The notes below the pieces were generated by a model, which worked only from the letters and a program-made list of their open reading frames with translations, was not told the DNA's origin and searched no databases. A stretch of DNA of 64,000 nucleotides from Microvirga soli. Its GTDB lineage: Bacteria > Pseudomonadota > Alphaproteobacteria > Rhizobiales > Beijerinckiaceae. The translations under genes and the position numbers were made by a program. Shown in pieces: positions 35,461 through 44,541 of this stretch (position 1 is the first letter of the stretch; each line of letters opens with the position of its first letter). Where the stretch lies: assembly GCF_016734765.1 (NCBI RefSeq), contig NZ_JAERQE010000002.1, positions 310,001 through 374,000 of the forward strand, in the 5' to 3' direction.

Positions 35461-37098
35461 ATGCCTGGTCGTCAACACGCCGAAAGAATCTGGAGTAGTT
35501 TGCTGCTGCTGGGCCCGCGTCGCCTGGCTGCCTTGGCCGCCATCGGCCTTGCTGTCTTCCTGTCTGTTGGTGTCGGAGCCTATTACCTCAGCCGGCCGGC
35601 TCAGGAGACGTTGTACACCGGCCTGGACCGCGAAGATGTCGGTCGGATGGGCGCTGTTCTCAAGGATGCGGGTATCCCCTTCGACGTCAGCGCCGACGGA
35701 ACGGCTCTCCTGGTCAGCTATGGCAATACGGCTGCCGCCAGGATGCTCCTCGCCGAAAAGGGGCTGCCGCACAGCACGAAATCCGGCTACGAACTCTTTA
35801 ACGATCTCGGTTCACTCGGCTTGACCTCCTTCATGCAGGAGGTCACCAAGGTTCGTGCTCTCGAAGGCGAGCTGGCGCGCACCATCCAGGGAATGAAGGG
35901 GATCAAGGCCGCCCGCGTCCATATCGTCCTTCCGGATCGCGGCTCGTTCCGCCGCGAGCAGCAGGCACCTTCCGCCTCCGTGGTCATTCGCACCTCACCG
36001 GCCGACGATGCATCATCAGCCCAGGCCATCCGCCACCTGGTCGCCGCTGCCATCCCTGGAATGGCAGTGGACAAGGTGACCGTCATGAACACCGACGGTA
36101 CCCTCCTCATGTCCGGGGATGATGCCAGCAATGCTTCAACGGGCAAGATGGCCCGGCTTGAGAAGACAGTAGGCTTGGAAATTCAGGACAACGTCCGCCG
36201 CACCCTGATGCCCTATCTCGGTACCGGCAACTTCGAAATCAGCGTGGCCGCGCGGCTGAGCACGGATAAGGTCAATACCAGCGAGACGATCTTCAACCCC
36301 GAATCGAAAGTCGAGCGTTCGGTTCGTACGGTCAAGGAGACGGAAGTCGCGCAGAACAAGAGCGGGCAGAAGCCGACGACCGTCCAGCAGAATCTGCCGG
36401 ACGAGAGTGTCCGCGCCGAATCGGGTGACAGCTCGAGCGAAGACAATCAGCGTCGCGAGGAACTGACCAACTACGAAATTTCTTCGAAGACGATCCAGAC
36501 CATCAGTGACGGCTACCAGATCAAAAATCTCTCGGTCGCCGTGCTGGTGAACAGGTCTCGGATTGCATCCCTGCTGGGCGAGAATGCCACTCCTGCAGAG
36601 ATGGAGGCCAAGATCGCGGAGATCGAGCAGCTGGTTTCCTCGGCCACCGGCTTCAGCAAGACGCGTGGCGACCAGATCAAGGTCGCGGCTGTGAGCTTCG
36701 TCGACGACGGCGGCATGCTGCAGCCGGTTTCGGGGCCGTCGCTGACCGAGATTCTCATGCGCCAGTTCGGCACGGTCGTGAATGCCCTGACCATTCTGGC
36801 TCTGTGCGCGATGATGATCTGGTTTGGGCTGCGTCCTGCCGTGAGAATGCTGATGGCGCGCCATCAGGCTGAACTTGAGCTTCAGCGCGAGCAGGCGGCT
36901 TCTCTGGCTGCAGCCGAGGCCGAAGAGGCTGAAAATGAGAATGGAAGGCAGGCGCTGCAAGCTGCACTTGAACGGGAGGAGCAGAACCTCATCGAGATGC
37001 CCCGTACGCCTCAGCGCAAGCTCGAGCAGATCATTGAGCTCAGCGAAGAGCATGCCGCTGCCGTGCTGAAGCAGTGGCTCGGTCGGGAGGCTGCATGA
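35461..37098 (+). CDS. fliF: FliF, MS-ring protein
   Basis: The product has 545 residues with two membrane helices (about 20-42 and 440-460) and a large periplasmic part with the secretory YscJ/FliF domains (ETLYTGLDREDVGRMGAVL, LEGELARTIQGMKGIKAARV). The C-terminal cytoplasmic tail ends in VLKQWLGREAA, the FliG-binding region. It forms the MS ring. It heads a unit that continues through the lytic transglycosylase. The stop overlaps the next gene by ATGA. Confidence 0.97.
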   Translation: MPGRQHAERIWSSLLLLGPRRLAALAAIGLAVFLSVGVGAYYLSRPAQETLYTGLDREDVGRMGAVLKDAGIPFDVSADGTALLVSYGNTAAARMLLAEKGLPHSTKSGYELFNDLGSLGLTSFMQEVTKVRALEGELARTIQGMKGIKAARVHIVLPDRGSFRREQQAPSASVVIRTSPADDASSAQAIRHLVAAAIPGMAVDKVTVMNTDGTLLMSGDDASNASTGKMARLEKTVGLEIQDNVRRTLMPYLGTGNFEISVAARLSTDKVNTSETIFNPESKVERSVRTVKETEVAQNKSGQKPTTVQQNLPDESVRAESGDSSSEDNQRREELTNYEISSKTIQTISDGYQIKNLSVAVLVNRSRIASLLGENATPAEMEAKIAEIEQLVSSATGFSKTRGDQIKVAAVSFVDDGGMLQPVSGPSLTEILMRQFGTVVNALTILALCAMMIWFGLRPAVRMLMARHQAELELQREQAASLAAAEAEEAENENGRQALQAALEREEQNLIEMPRTPQRKLEQIIELSEEHAAAVLKQWLGREAA

Positions 37099-37751
37099 TG
37101 GCCGGAGCGATCGCCAGCCTGCTGGAGGATTTCTCGCCAGAGCCCCGCAGCGGATTAATGGGGATTGGCGTTCTGCGCACCGTCAAGGTTGCACCCGAAC
37201 CCGATCTGGCGCCGCCGCCACCACCGGCGGTGGACCGGCAGGCTGAAATCGTGAAAGCTCTCGAGGCGAAAGTGAGAGCTGAAGAGAGGGAGGTTGCTCG
37301 CCAGCAGCTTGAGGATGCGGTTGCGGCCGAAAAGGCACGCTATGAGGAAGAGCTGTCGGCGCAACGGGTGATCTGGGTTGAGCAGCAGACCGGTCCGCTC
37401 TCGACGTTGGTCGTAGAAGGCCTCGGCCGGATCGAAGCCATACTTTCCGAAAGAGTAGCCAATATCCTAAGGCCTTTCGTGTCCGAAGCTTTCCGGCAGC
37501 GGAGCATCGTCGAGTTCAGGGAAGTGCTCGCAACGCTTCTTCTCGGCGAAAACACTGGGACGATGAAGATCGTAGGTCCTGAGGACCTCTTGCAGACCTT
37601 AAAAGAAAATCTCGGCCCTCATGGCGCCGCGATCGATTTCCTTCCTGGCGACCAAATCGAGGTGAGCGTCACCACCTGCGACACGACCGCTCAGACCCAA
37701 CTGCGAGCTTGGTCGGATCGGCTCGAGCAGGTTTTGAAAGCTGAATCATGA
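37095..37751 (+). CDS. FliH-like flagellar export ATPase regulator
   Basis: The product has 218 residues from ATG 37095, which overlaps the fliF stop; ATG 37098 is equally possible. It has a Pro-rich segment (PDLAPPPPPAVD), a long Glu/Ala/Arg coiled coil (about 45-100), and a C-terminal alpha/beta domain (ERVANILRPFVSEAF, LLLGENTGTMKIVGPEDLL). That layout is FliH/YscL-like: a stalk tethering the FliI ATPase to the export gate. The gene follows fliF as fliH often does. Sequence identity to classical FliH looks low, so the call rests on layout and position. Confidence 0.65.
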   Translation: MMAGAIASLLEDFSPEPRSGLMGIGVLRTVKVAPEPDLAPPPPPAVDRQAEIVKALEAKVRAEEREVARQQLEDAVAAEKARYEEELSAQRVIWVEQQTGPLSTLVVEGLGRIEAILSERVANILRPFVSEAFRQRSIVEFREVLATLLLGENTGTMKIVGPEDLLQTLKENLGPHGAAIDFLPGDQIEVSVTTCDTTAQTQLRAWSDRLEQVLKAES

Positions 37752-38971
37752 TGTCGAAGTCGGATAAGCAGGAAATCGTCATCGTCAGGAGAGGCGGTGA
37801 CGGCGAGGATGTCGTGAAGGGTGGGGCGTGGAAGATCGCTCACGCAGACTTCATGACCGCAATGATGGCCTTTTTTCTTGTCATGTGGCTTATCAGCCTG
37901 ACGGATGAGGAGACGCGCAGCGGCGTAGCCAACTATTTCAACCCGGTGCAGCTTGCGGAATCGACCCCAAACAAGAAGGGGCTCGACGACCCGCAGAATG
38001 TGCCTCCGGATAACGAGACCGATAATACGAAGGACGGTAAGGAAAAAGGAAGCGGCGAGGGAACAGGTGGGAAGTCCCACCAGTTGCAGAAGCCTCGGTT
38101 CAAGGAGGGGGCCCTGTTCCAGGACCCTTATGCTGTGCTCGCCCGAATCGCAGATGAGATCGAGCCAACGCCGCACGATACACTCGGCGCTGACGTCACG
38201 CCTGGTGAGAACGACGTGCCTGGGCTGAAGGCCGGCGAGGCTTTCCGCGACCCATTCGATCCGCTCTACTGGCAGGTTGCACCCGTCGAAGAAATGAAGA
38301 CGGACACCCCGCTGAAGCCAGGCACGGCACCGTCCGCGCCATCCAAAGCCATTATGGATGCAATCGCGTCCTTAAGCGAAAAGCCACAGACAGGTCACAA
38401 AACGCAACAGCAGGAACCTGCAGGGAATGTGTCATCCTCTGAGGGACGGGTTGCGCCTCCAGTTGCCCCTGGATCATCCGCAGAACAGAATGCGGCGGAG
38501 ATAAATGCCGCCGATCAGAAGGCGGCAGAGCTGAAGCGGGAAATCCTCAAGGCCGTTCAGCCGACGAAGGAAGTCACACCTCAACCGCATATTGAGGTCC
38601 GCCGGACAGGTGCAGGGACTCTGATCAGCCTCACGGATGATTTCGACTTTACGATGTTCGCGCTTGGCTCCGCAGAACCGCATGCCAAGGTCGTACGCGC
38701 CATGGCCGAGATCGCCAAGATCCTGCAGGCGCGTCCGGGGAAGATCGTGATCCGTGGTCACACTGACGCACGACCCTTCAAATCGGCCAATTACGACAAC
38801 TGGCGTCTGTCCCATGCCAGAGCCCAGATGGCCTTGTACATGCTCGTCCGGGGAGGCTTGGATGAGAAGAGGATCGTTCGTGTCGAGGGATATGCGGACC
38901 GGGAGCCGAAGATCCCGTCCGATCCAAATGCCGACCAGAACCGCCGGGTCGAGATTCTTCTGCAGGAGTGA
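37748..38971 (+). CDS. motB: MotB, stator protein
   Basis: The product has 407 residues: a short cytoplasmic N-terminus, one membrane helix (about 32-52) with the essential proton-binding Asp34 (AHADFMTAMMAFFLVMW), a long Pro/Ser/Thr/Gln-rich periplasmic linker, and a C-terminal OmpA-like peptidoglycan-binding domain (VIRGHTDARPF, NWRLSHARAQ, NRRVEILLQE). The linker is much longer than in enteric MotB, as is usual in rhizobia, where MotC joins. It overlaps the preceding gene by ATGA. Confidence 0.96.
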   Translation: MMSKSDKQEIVIVRRGGDGEDVVKGGAWKIAHADFMTAMMAFFLVMWLISLTDEETRSGVANYFNPVQLAESTPNKKGLDDPQNVPPDNETDNTKDGKEKGSGEGTGGKSHQLQKPRFKEGALFQDPYAVLARIADEIEPTPHDTLGADVTPGENDVPGLKAGEAFRDPFDPLYWQVAPVEEMKTDTPLKPGTAPSAPSKAIMDAIASLSEKPQTGHKTQQQEPAGNVSSSEGRVAPPVAPGSSAEQNAAEINAADQKAAELKREILKAVQPTKEVTPQPHIEVRRTGAGTLISLTDDFDFTMFALGSAEPHAKVVRAMAEIAKILQARPGKIVIRGHTDARPFKSANYDNWRLSHARAQMALYMLVRGGLDEKRIVRVEGYADREPKIPSDPNADQNRRVEILLQE

Positions 38972-40263
38972 TGACGGTGAAATTGCGCCTGCTCTCTGCT
39001 CTCGGAATGTTTCTGCTGTTCGTTGCGCATGGCTCTGCGAACGAGAGCGGCCGCCCTGCCGAGACCGCGCCGGAATCTAAGTCTGAGGATGAGGCCCGGC
39101 CCTTGGCAGTTCCCAGTCCTCTGCAGATGGTGCGTACCCTGCACCTGATGCAGGATCAGATCGCGATAGGCTCGACGGAGGCTCATATCGGGCAACGGGG
39201 CCTGCTGGGTGTTTTGGACATCCGGTTTATGGAACTGGCGCCGGAGGTCTGGCAGAACGGCAAGAACGTTCATGCGGCCGTGTTGTTCGTTCTGAGCGGC
39301 GGCAATCCTGGTCTTTTGCGGAAGCTTCTGGAAATGGGATCTTCCGTGGTCACCGAGAATGAAAGGCCTCTCGTCGAAGGAGCTCTCGCCTATGTCGAGG
39401 GGCGAGAAGAGGCCGCCTACAACGCCCTCGTGTCCCTGGATCCGCGAACCTTTCCACCGACCATGAGCGCGCAGCTGGCGCTTGTCCAGTCGGCACTCGT
39501 TGTACGGAAAGATCCTGCAAAGTCCGATGAGCTGCTCGACTTCGTACGGCTCCAAGCTCCTGGTACGCTTTTCGAAGAAGCCGCGCTACGGCGGCAGGTT
39601 TTTGTTGCAAGCCAGACGGGCCACATCGAAAAGTTTCAATCCCTCGCAACAGATTACCTCAGGCGCTTCCGGCACTCGGTCTATGCCGGCAATTTCCGGC
39701 AGCGTCTGGCATCGGCCTCGCCGCGCATCGACTTCGGTCAGAACAAATCCCGCTTCGATGGCTTTGTCGCGATGATGCAGGAACTGGAACCCGAGGCAAG
39801 GCGCGACCTATACCTTCTTGCCGCCCGCGCATCCGTCGAACAGGGATTTACCAAATCCGCTCGCCTGCTGGCCGACAAAGCCAAGGAACTGGTAGAGGGC
39901 GACGCTGTCAGTGCCGCACGCGCAAGGCTTTATCGTGCAGCCTCCATGATCACCTCACCGGAGAGTATCAAAGCTGCGACCGAAGAGCTCCGCCAGCTCG
40001 ATCGGTCAGCTCTTCCCCCTAGTGACGTGTCCTTGCTGGATTCGGCCATTGCAATGGCCAGTCACATCCAGACGATGCCAGGCGCACCCGCTGCTCAGGT
40101 TGAAAAGGCGATGCCCTTGCCTACCAAGGCAGCCGCCGAGAAGACGGCAGACCTGAACATTCAAGCGCAAGGGCTGGAACAGCTTCAGGCCTTATCCAAA
40201 GCCCGTGACGCCTTGAGCCGCGTCGACACGTTAATCAAGAACCAGGCTTCCGTAAGTCAATGA
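38971..40263 (+). CDS. motC: MotC, periplasmic motor protein of rhizobia
   Basis: The product has 430 residues from ATG 38971 (the GTGs at 38968 and 38977 are alternatives). A signal peptide (about 1-23) is followed by MVRTLHLMQDQIAIGSTEAH and a helical repeat-rich body, plus HSVYAGNFRQRLA near the middle. MotC is confined to Hyphomicrobiales-type flagella and helps couple MotB to rotation. motB and motC overlap by one base (TGATG). The next gene is fliK. Confidence 0.88.
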   Translation: MTVKLRLLSALGMFLLFVAHGSANESGRPAETAPESKSEDEARPLAVPSPLQMVRTLHLMQDQIAIGSTEAHIGQRGLLGVLDIRFMELAPEVWQNGKNVHAAVLFVLSGGNPGLLRKLLEMGSSVVTENERPLVEGALAYVEGREEAAYNALVSLDPRTFPPTMSAQLALVQSALVVRKDPAKSDELLDFVRLQAPGTLFEEAALRRQVFVASQTGHIEKFQSLATDYLRRFRHSVYAGNFRQRLASASPRIDFGQNKSRFDGFVAMMQELEPEARRDLYLLAARASVEQGFTKSARLLADKAKELVEGDAVSAARARLYRAASMITSPESIKAATEELRQLDRSALPPSDVSLLDSAIAMASHIQTMPGAPAAQVEKAMPLPTKAAAEKTADLNIQAQGLEQLQALSKARDALSRVDTLIKNQASVSQ

Positions 40264-41627
40264 ACCGTCTCGATCTCATGCCTCAGACACCCTCGCGCCC
40301 GATTGAATCCAATCAGACGCTGCGCGGTCCTTCCCCATCCGATGCTCGGCAGGGCGGCAACGGCTCCGGCGAGGGGCTGACAGGGTTCGATACGCTGCTC
40401 GAAGGGCTCTCGCGCGAGCAGAGCCGGGAGAATGTGGCCCTGCTTCAGGATGGCAATCTGTTGAACCTGACCGAGCAGGGGGTGGAATCGACATCAAGCG
40501 GTCCGACTGAATTGCAGGCTCTGCTCTCGGCCACTGTGCCGGACGGATCCTCTGCGGGAACAACCGCCCCTCCTGCAGGAAGCCAGGTCTACTCCGCTCT
40601 TGAGAGCCTTCTACCCCGCATTCTGTCCCAGACCGGTGCCAGCGGCCAGGCCGAACCCGAAATGCACAGAGGTGCTTCTTCGATGCTGCCGTCGCTGACC
40701 TCGGACGCAACGGCTGACAGTATCTTGAGCTCTGCCATCGGGCCGAAGCTGTCAGTTTCCGTTCAGAACCAGGAAACCCATTTTCGACCTGTCGTCGAGG
40801 GTTTCGACGCAGCACTTCAGGAGACGACATCTGCAGAGTCGACCGAGCTTTCGACCGAAGCTCTTTCAAACGATCTTGGCGTCAAGAAATCCATGGAGGC
40901 CGCAACGAAGCAGCCTTCTATCAATCCGCAGCATCGATCAGGCGATGAGCCGGTGATCCATGATGCCGAGCCGGCCAGCCTTCGTCAGAGAGACGAGGAG
41001 ATAAACCTCGACAGGGTCTCTCTCGGGCGCATGGCTGATCGGGCTGAAGTGCAGAAACAAACTGCACCAGGGCTCCAGAAGGCCGATGGCGGTTCGCTAC
41101 CAGCCGGAACGCTCCACCAGATGGCCCGAGCGATCCTGGACGATGTGTCTGAGGTGTCTGACCTCCAGCAGCCGTCTTTTCAGGGTGATGGAGTGCACCG
41201 CGTTGCCGTGGCCCGCGCCTCAGGAGGCGTTCTCAGGGTTCTCAGCCTTCAACTCAACCCGGTGGAGTTGGGGCTTGTGACAATCAAGATGCGCCTATCC
41301 GGCGATAGCTTAGAGATGGAACTGCAGGTGGAGAAACAGGAAACGGCTGAACTCCTCAGAAATGATGCCGAGAAACTCTCCGGCCTGCTGAGAACCTCCG
41401 GTTACCGGCCAGACGTGATCAATATTCAGACTGCTGAACCAACCACCCATGACCGCAATTCATTCCAGCGACCGCATTCGGGGGCGCAAGACCAAAGCTT
41501 CCAAGGCAATGCAGGCGGCCAGAACCACTCCTCTAAACATCATGGGCGGAACGAGGCGGAAATACGCATTGAGCCGAAGCAGAATCGGGCTGACGGCAGC
41601 GGCAGCTCTGGTGGGGTTTACCTCTAG
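40260..41627 (+). CDS. fliK: FliK-like hook-length control protein
   Basis: The product has 455 residues. The first two thirds are low-complexity (Ser/Thr/Gln/Glu), as in FliK rulers. The C-terminal conserved domain has LRVLSLQLNPVELGLVTIKM, then MELQVEKQETAELLRNDAEKL and SGYRPDVINIQ, the substrate-switch fold. In rhizobia this protein was called MotD before being recognised as FliK. It overlaps motC by ATGA, and its 3' end overlaps the start of the transglycosylase gene. Confidence 0.88.
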   Translation: MNRLDLMPQTPSRPIESNQTLRGPSPSDARQGGNGSGEGLTGFDTLLEGLSREQSRENVALLQDGNLLNLTEQGVESTSSGPTELQALLSATVPDGSSAGTTAPPAGSQVYSALESLLPRILSQTGASGQAEPEMHRGASSMLPSLTSDATADSILSSAIGPKLSVSVQNQETHFRPVVEGFDAALQETTSAESTELSTEALSNDLGVKKSMEAATKQPSINPQHRSGDEPVIHDAEPASLRQRDEEINLDRVSLGRMADRAEVQKQTAPGLQKADGGSLPAGTLHQMARAILDDVSEVSDLQQPSFQGDGVHRVAVARASGGVLRVLSLQLNPVELGLVTIKMRLSGDSLEMELQVEKQETAELLRNDAEKLSGLLRTSGYRPDVINIQTAEPTTHDRNSFQRPHSGAQDQSFQGNAGGQNHSSKHHGRNEAEIRIEPKQNRADGSGSSGGVYL

Positions 41628-42195
41628 CGCTATTCAGGTGACACCCGCTGTCGCTCAGCCTCAAGCAGGGCTTTGCGAGCGGGAAATGATGCGCGCTTCC
41701 GCTTTGTATGGTGTTCCGCTGGGAATGCTCTACTCCGTGGGCCTCACTGAGACAGGAAAGCGAGGCAGCCTGCAGCCCTATGCCATGAACGTTGAAGGCA
41801 AAGCGGTCTTCTCCAACAGTGCGACTGAGGCGATCCAAAAGTTCGAGCAGGCGAGCCGATCCGGAGCCAAGCTGGTCGATATGGGGTGCATGCAGATCAA
41901 CCATCACTTTCATCGCGAAAAGTTCCCCTCCCTAGAGAGCATGCTGAACCCGCGCATGAACGTGGAATATGCCGCCCGCTTTCTCAAGGAACTGAAGGCG
42001 CGCCATGAGACGTGGACCATGGCGGTTGCGCGTTATCATGCCGGGCCCAACAACGATCCGGCCCAGAAGCGATATGTCTGTCGCGTCATTGCCAACATGG
42101 TCGCAACGGGATTCGGTGCCTGGACCCCTGGCGCGCGATCGTTCTGCGCAGATGCTCCGGGTCTCAATCCCGGGCAGACCGCTTCGGCAGACTAG
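41542..42195 (+). CDS. Flagellum-associated lytic transglycosylase (SLT domain)
   Basis: From ATG 41542 the product has 217 residues: a signal peptide of about 38 residues (ending TPAVA-QP) and a lysozyme-like domain with YSVGLTETGKRGSLQPYAMN carrying the catalytic Glu, then DMGCMQINHHFH and MAVARYHAGPN. It should cleave peptidoglycan glycan strands so the rod can pass. Rhizobial flagella lack the muramidase domain of enteric FlgJ, and the FlgJ-like gene at 59346 is rod-binding only, so this enzyme likely supplies that function. In-frame starts at 41449 and 41509 would lengthen the n-region. The gene overlaps fliK by 86 nt in another frame. Confidence 0.85.
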   Translation: MGGTRRKYALSRSRIGLTAAAALVGFTSSAIQVTPAVAQPQAGLCEREMMRASALYGVPLGMLYSVGLTETGKRGSLQPYAMNVEGKAVFSNSATEAIQKFEQASRSGAKLVDMGCMQINHHFHREKFPSLESMLNPRMNVEYAARFLKELKARHETWTMAVARYHAGPNNDPAQKRYVCRVIANMVATGFGAWTPGARSFCADAPGLNPGQTASAD

Positions 42196-42237
42196 AATAG
42201 TTCCGCAGAGTTTATATTCCCGGCGAGACGTGTAATC

Positions 42238-42963
42238 TTAACGTGTCATCATCACTTCAGTCTTGGAGCCGCTCAACGTGCCTGAGAGAGCCGCCTCGGC
42301 ACCTGACAAACGGGCGATAATCTGCCCGCGCGAGAACAGGATGACCTCATTGTCACGGATGCTCCATGCATTGACCGTCCTCAGGGCGTCGCTGGAACAG
42401 CTCTGAGTCGAAGCTTTATACAGATCAAGGGATGGGACACTCGAGAGTTGGATGCGGCATGAGAGGGATCCGACGCTGGCCTTCCACGTGCCGGCATAGG
42501 AAGATGGGCGTTGAGGTGGCGTGAAGACACCTGGAGCACTGGCCTGGACATCAGCGCTGGTCTCGCGTTGCCCAGGGGCAGGATACTGGGAACCGGGCGC
42601 GGGGGGAGGTTCCTGGCCTGGGCCTGCACCAATCGCGGGCCGACCTGGAAGTAGCATAGGCGGCTCCGGCTCCATATGGGCAGCATAGCCTTTCCGGACA
42701 GGGTGCAAAGGCGCCTCTACGACATGGATTGGGTCATTGACCTGCTGAACGACAACTTCGCCCATGGAGGGAACGGGCGGCATACCCCAAGGAGCGGAAT
42801 ATGCAGGATAGCCCCTCGGCGTGGAAGCGTGCCCCCATGGGCCTTGGCGATAAGGACCGTCCGTCGGGTTGCACGCCGAGACCGTGCCCGCAACCAAGAA
42901 TAATGCAACTGTGGAGACTGCTTTACGAGTCATAAGGGAAAGCCGCCAGCGCTCAGCCATCAA
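42238..42963 (-). CDS. Omp19-like lipoprotein with AprI/Inh protease-inhibitor domain
   Basis: The product has 241 residues. An N-terminal lipoprotein signal ends TVSAC, so the mature protein should be lipidated. A Pro/Gly/Tyr-rich linker (about 40-155) leads to a C-terminal beta-barrel domain with YAGTWKASVGSLSCRIQLSS and AWSIRDNEVILFSRG, the pattern of Brucella Omp19 and AprI/Inh metalloprotease inhibitors. ATG 42963 overlaps the upstream stop; ATG 42933 (MTRKAVSTVALF) gives a more compact signal. It is the last gene of the motA-flhB unit, which is unexpected for a protease inhibitor. A flagellar or envelope-stress role is only inferred. Confidence 0.75.
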   Translation of the reverse strand: MMAERWRLSLMTRKAVSTVALFLVAGTVSACNPTDGPYRQGPWGHASTPRGYPAYSAPWGMPPVPSMGEVVVQQVNDPIHVVEAPLHPVRKGYAAHMEPEPPMLLPGRPAIGAGPGQEPPPAPGSQYPAPGQRETSADVQASAPGVFTPPQRPSSYAGTWKASVGSLSCRIQLSSVPSLDLYKASTQSCSSDALRTVNAWSIRDNEVILFSRGQIIARLSGAEAALSGTLSGSKTEVMMTR

Positions 42964-43463
42964 TGCCGAACAGCGTTGGCAAGGCAGTAGGAGGGTTGGA
43001 AGCGCGGAGGCAGAGGCCGCAAGCGTGCGGAGGAGACGATGCGCGCGAAGGAGGATAGATTGAATTCGGACCGCTTGAAGGTTGGGTCGAGCAGAACCCT
43101 GCTGATCTTCACACCGATGTAGTAGTCGCCGAAGATGATCTGGAAGAAGACGGTCACCGAATCGTGCACGAACTCCATATCGAGAACGACACAGGATTGA
43201 TCGCCCCGGACTGTTCTAACATGGGCGACATGGCCGTACGACAGCGTCTCGCCCTTGAAGAACAGTTCCGCCGATGAGGTCAGCATCTCATCCATGTTTC
43301 CGTGCAGCTGGTTGTCCGCATAGAACCTGATGATCTCTGAATCCGCGAGGCAGAAATCCGCAATGACATCCTTGATATTGCATGCGAGGACCTCCTCGAA
43401 AGCCTGAATATCCAGATGCTCGATTGACGAGGCCACCACGTCCACGGTGCGAAGGCTTCTCAT
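42960..43463 (-). CDS. Uncharacterised protein after flhB (167 aa)
   Basis: I do not recognise the family. The product has 167 residues, no signal peptide or membrane helix, and a mixed alpha/beta composition, with VFFQIIFGDYYIGVKISRVLLDP near 100-122 and a basic C-terminal tail (RLRPLPPRFQPSY). The ATG overlaps the flhB stop (ATGA), and its own stop overlaps the Omp19-like start, so it is translated within the motor operon. A flagellar accessory or regulatory role is likely from position alone. Confidence 0.7.
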   Translation of the reverse strand: MRSLRTVDVVASSIEHLDIQAFEEVLACNIKDVIADFCLADSEIIRFYADNQLHGNMDEMLTSSAELFFKGETLSYGHVAHVRTVRGDQSCVVLDMEFVHDSVTVFFQIIFGDYYIGVKISRVLLDPTFKRSEFNLSSFARIVSSARLRPLPPRFQPSYCLANAVRH

Positions 43464-44524
43464 TTCGACCTCGTGAGAATGTAGAACAGGATCTGTGCGA
43501 CGGCTTTGTAGAAGTCAGGAGGAATCATGCGATCCACCTCAACATGATTGTACATGGATCTTGCCAGAGGCTTGTCTTCGATAACGGGAACGCCGCTCTT
43601 CTCGGCGATCTCGCGAATCTTGAGCGCGATAAGGTCCTGCCCCTTGGCAACGACGATCGGTGCGCTTGCCTCGCTGCGCTCGTAGCGCAAGGCAATTGCG
43701 TAGTGTGTTGGATTTGCGATGACGAAGGTGGCTTTCGGCACGGCCGCCAACATCCGCTTACGGCTTCGATCCTGAGCCAGGGAGCGCATGCGCGCCTTGA
43801 CCATGGGATCACCTTCCATCTGCTTGTATTCCTCCTTCACCTCCTGCTTGGTCATCTTCAGGTCACTGTGCCACTTGAATCGGGCCCAGAGCAGGTCGGC
43901 GGCGACGAGGACGATTGTGGCGATCGCGATGGCGGAGACGAGACGCATCGCCATGGTCAACATCAGCTCCGGAAGAAGGGACGGATCACTGAACATGGCA
44001 TTCAAGACCTTATGTTGCTCCGATCTCAGGAGCAGGATGCTGACTATTGTCATCGTTCCGAACTTGAACAACGACTTCAAGAATTCGACGAGGCCCTGCC
44101 GGCCGAAGATGCGCTTCCATCCGCCGACGGGGGAGATCCTGTTCCATTGCGGCCTGATCCTCTTCGACACCATGGACGGAACGTTCTGAAGGATGGAAGC
44201 CGAGAGGCTGCAGGCGGCCAGGATGACGATAACCGGAAGTAGGCATTGTCCCACCTCGATGGCAACAGCCTGAATCAGGTTTGCCGCGTCGGCACCCGTA
44301 TCAAGGCGAAAATCCTGCGGCCGGTTGATGAAGAGCGACAGTTTCTCCGTCAGGGTTACAGTATTGCTTCGGACCGCAAAGGTCAGTCCGATGAGAATGC
44401 CCAGGATCGAGGCAAACAGAGGCGCCTCCCTGGAGAAAGGAACGTTTCCCTTCTCCAGGGCATCGCGGACCTTCTTGTCGGAAGGTGCTTCTGTTTTACT
44501 GTCCTTGTCATCCGTATCAGACAT
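43460..44524 (-). CDS. flhB: FlhB, flagellar export switch protein
   Basis: The product has 354 residues with four membrane helices (about 30-215) and a cytoplasmic autocleavage domain carrying NPTH near residue 268 (FVIANPTHYAIALRY). It cleaves itself between Asn and Pro and switches export from rod/hook to filament substrates, responding to FliK. KTEAPSDKKVRDALEKGNVP at the start is typical. It lies 17 nt after fliG. Confidence 0.97.
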   Translation of the reverse strand: MSDTDDKDSKTEAPSDKKVRDALEKGNVPFSREAPLFASILGILIGLTFAVRSNTVTLTEKLSLFINRPQDFRLDTGADAANLIQAVAIEVGQCLLPVIVILAACSLSASILQNVPSMVSKRIRPQWNRISPVGGWKRIFGRQGLVEFLKSLFKFGTMTIVSILLLRSEQHKVLNAMFSDPSLLPELMLTMAMRLVSAIAIATIVLVAADLLWARFKWHSDLKMTKQEVKEEYKQMEGDPMVKARMRSLAQDRSRKRMLAAVPKATFVIANPTHYAIALRYERSEASAPIVVAKGQDLIALKIREIAEKSGVPVIEDKPLARSMYNHVEVDRMIPPDFYKAVAQILFYILTRSK

Positions 44525-44541
44525 GTGCTGAAGCCTGCCGG

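Noticed and set aside
43382..44242. 286-codon plus-strand frame opposite flhB
   Set aside because: Antisense to flhB with its conserved NPTH region; low-complexity product.
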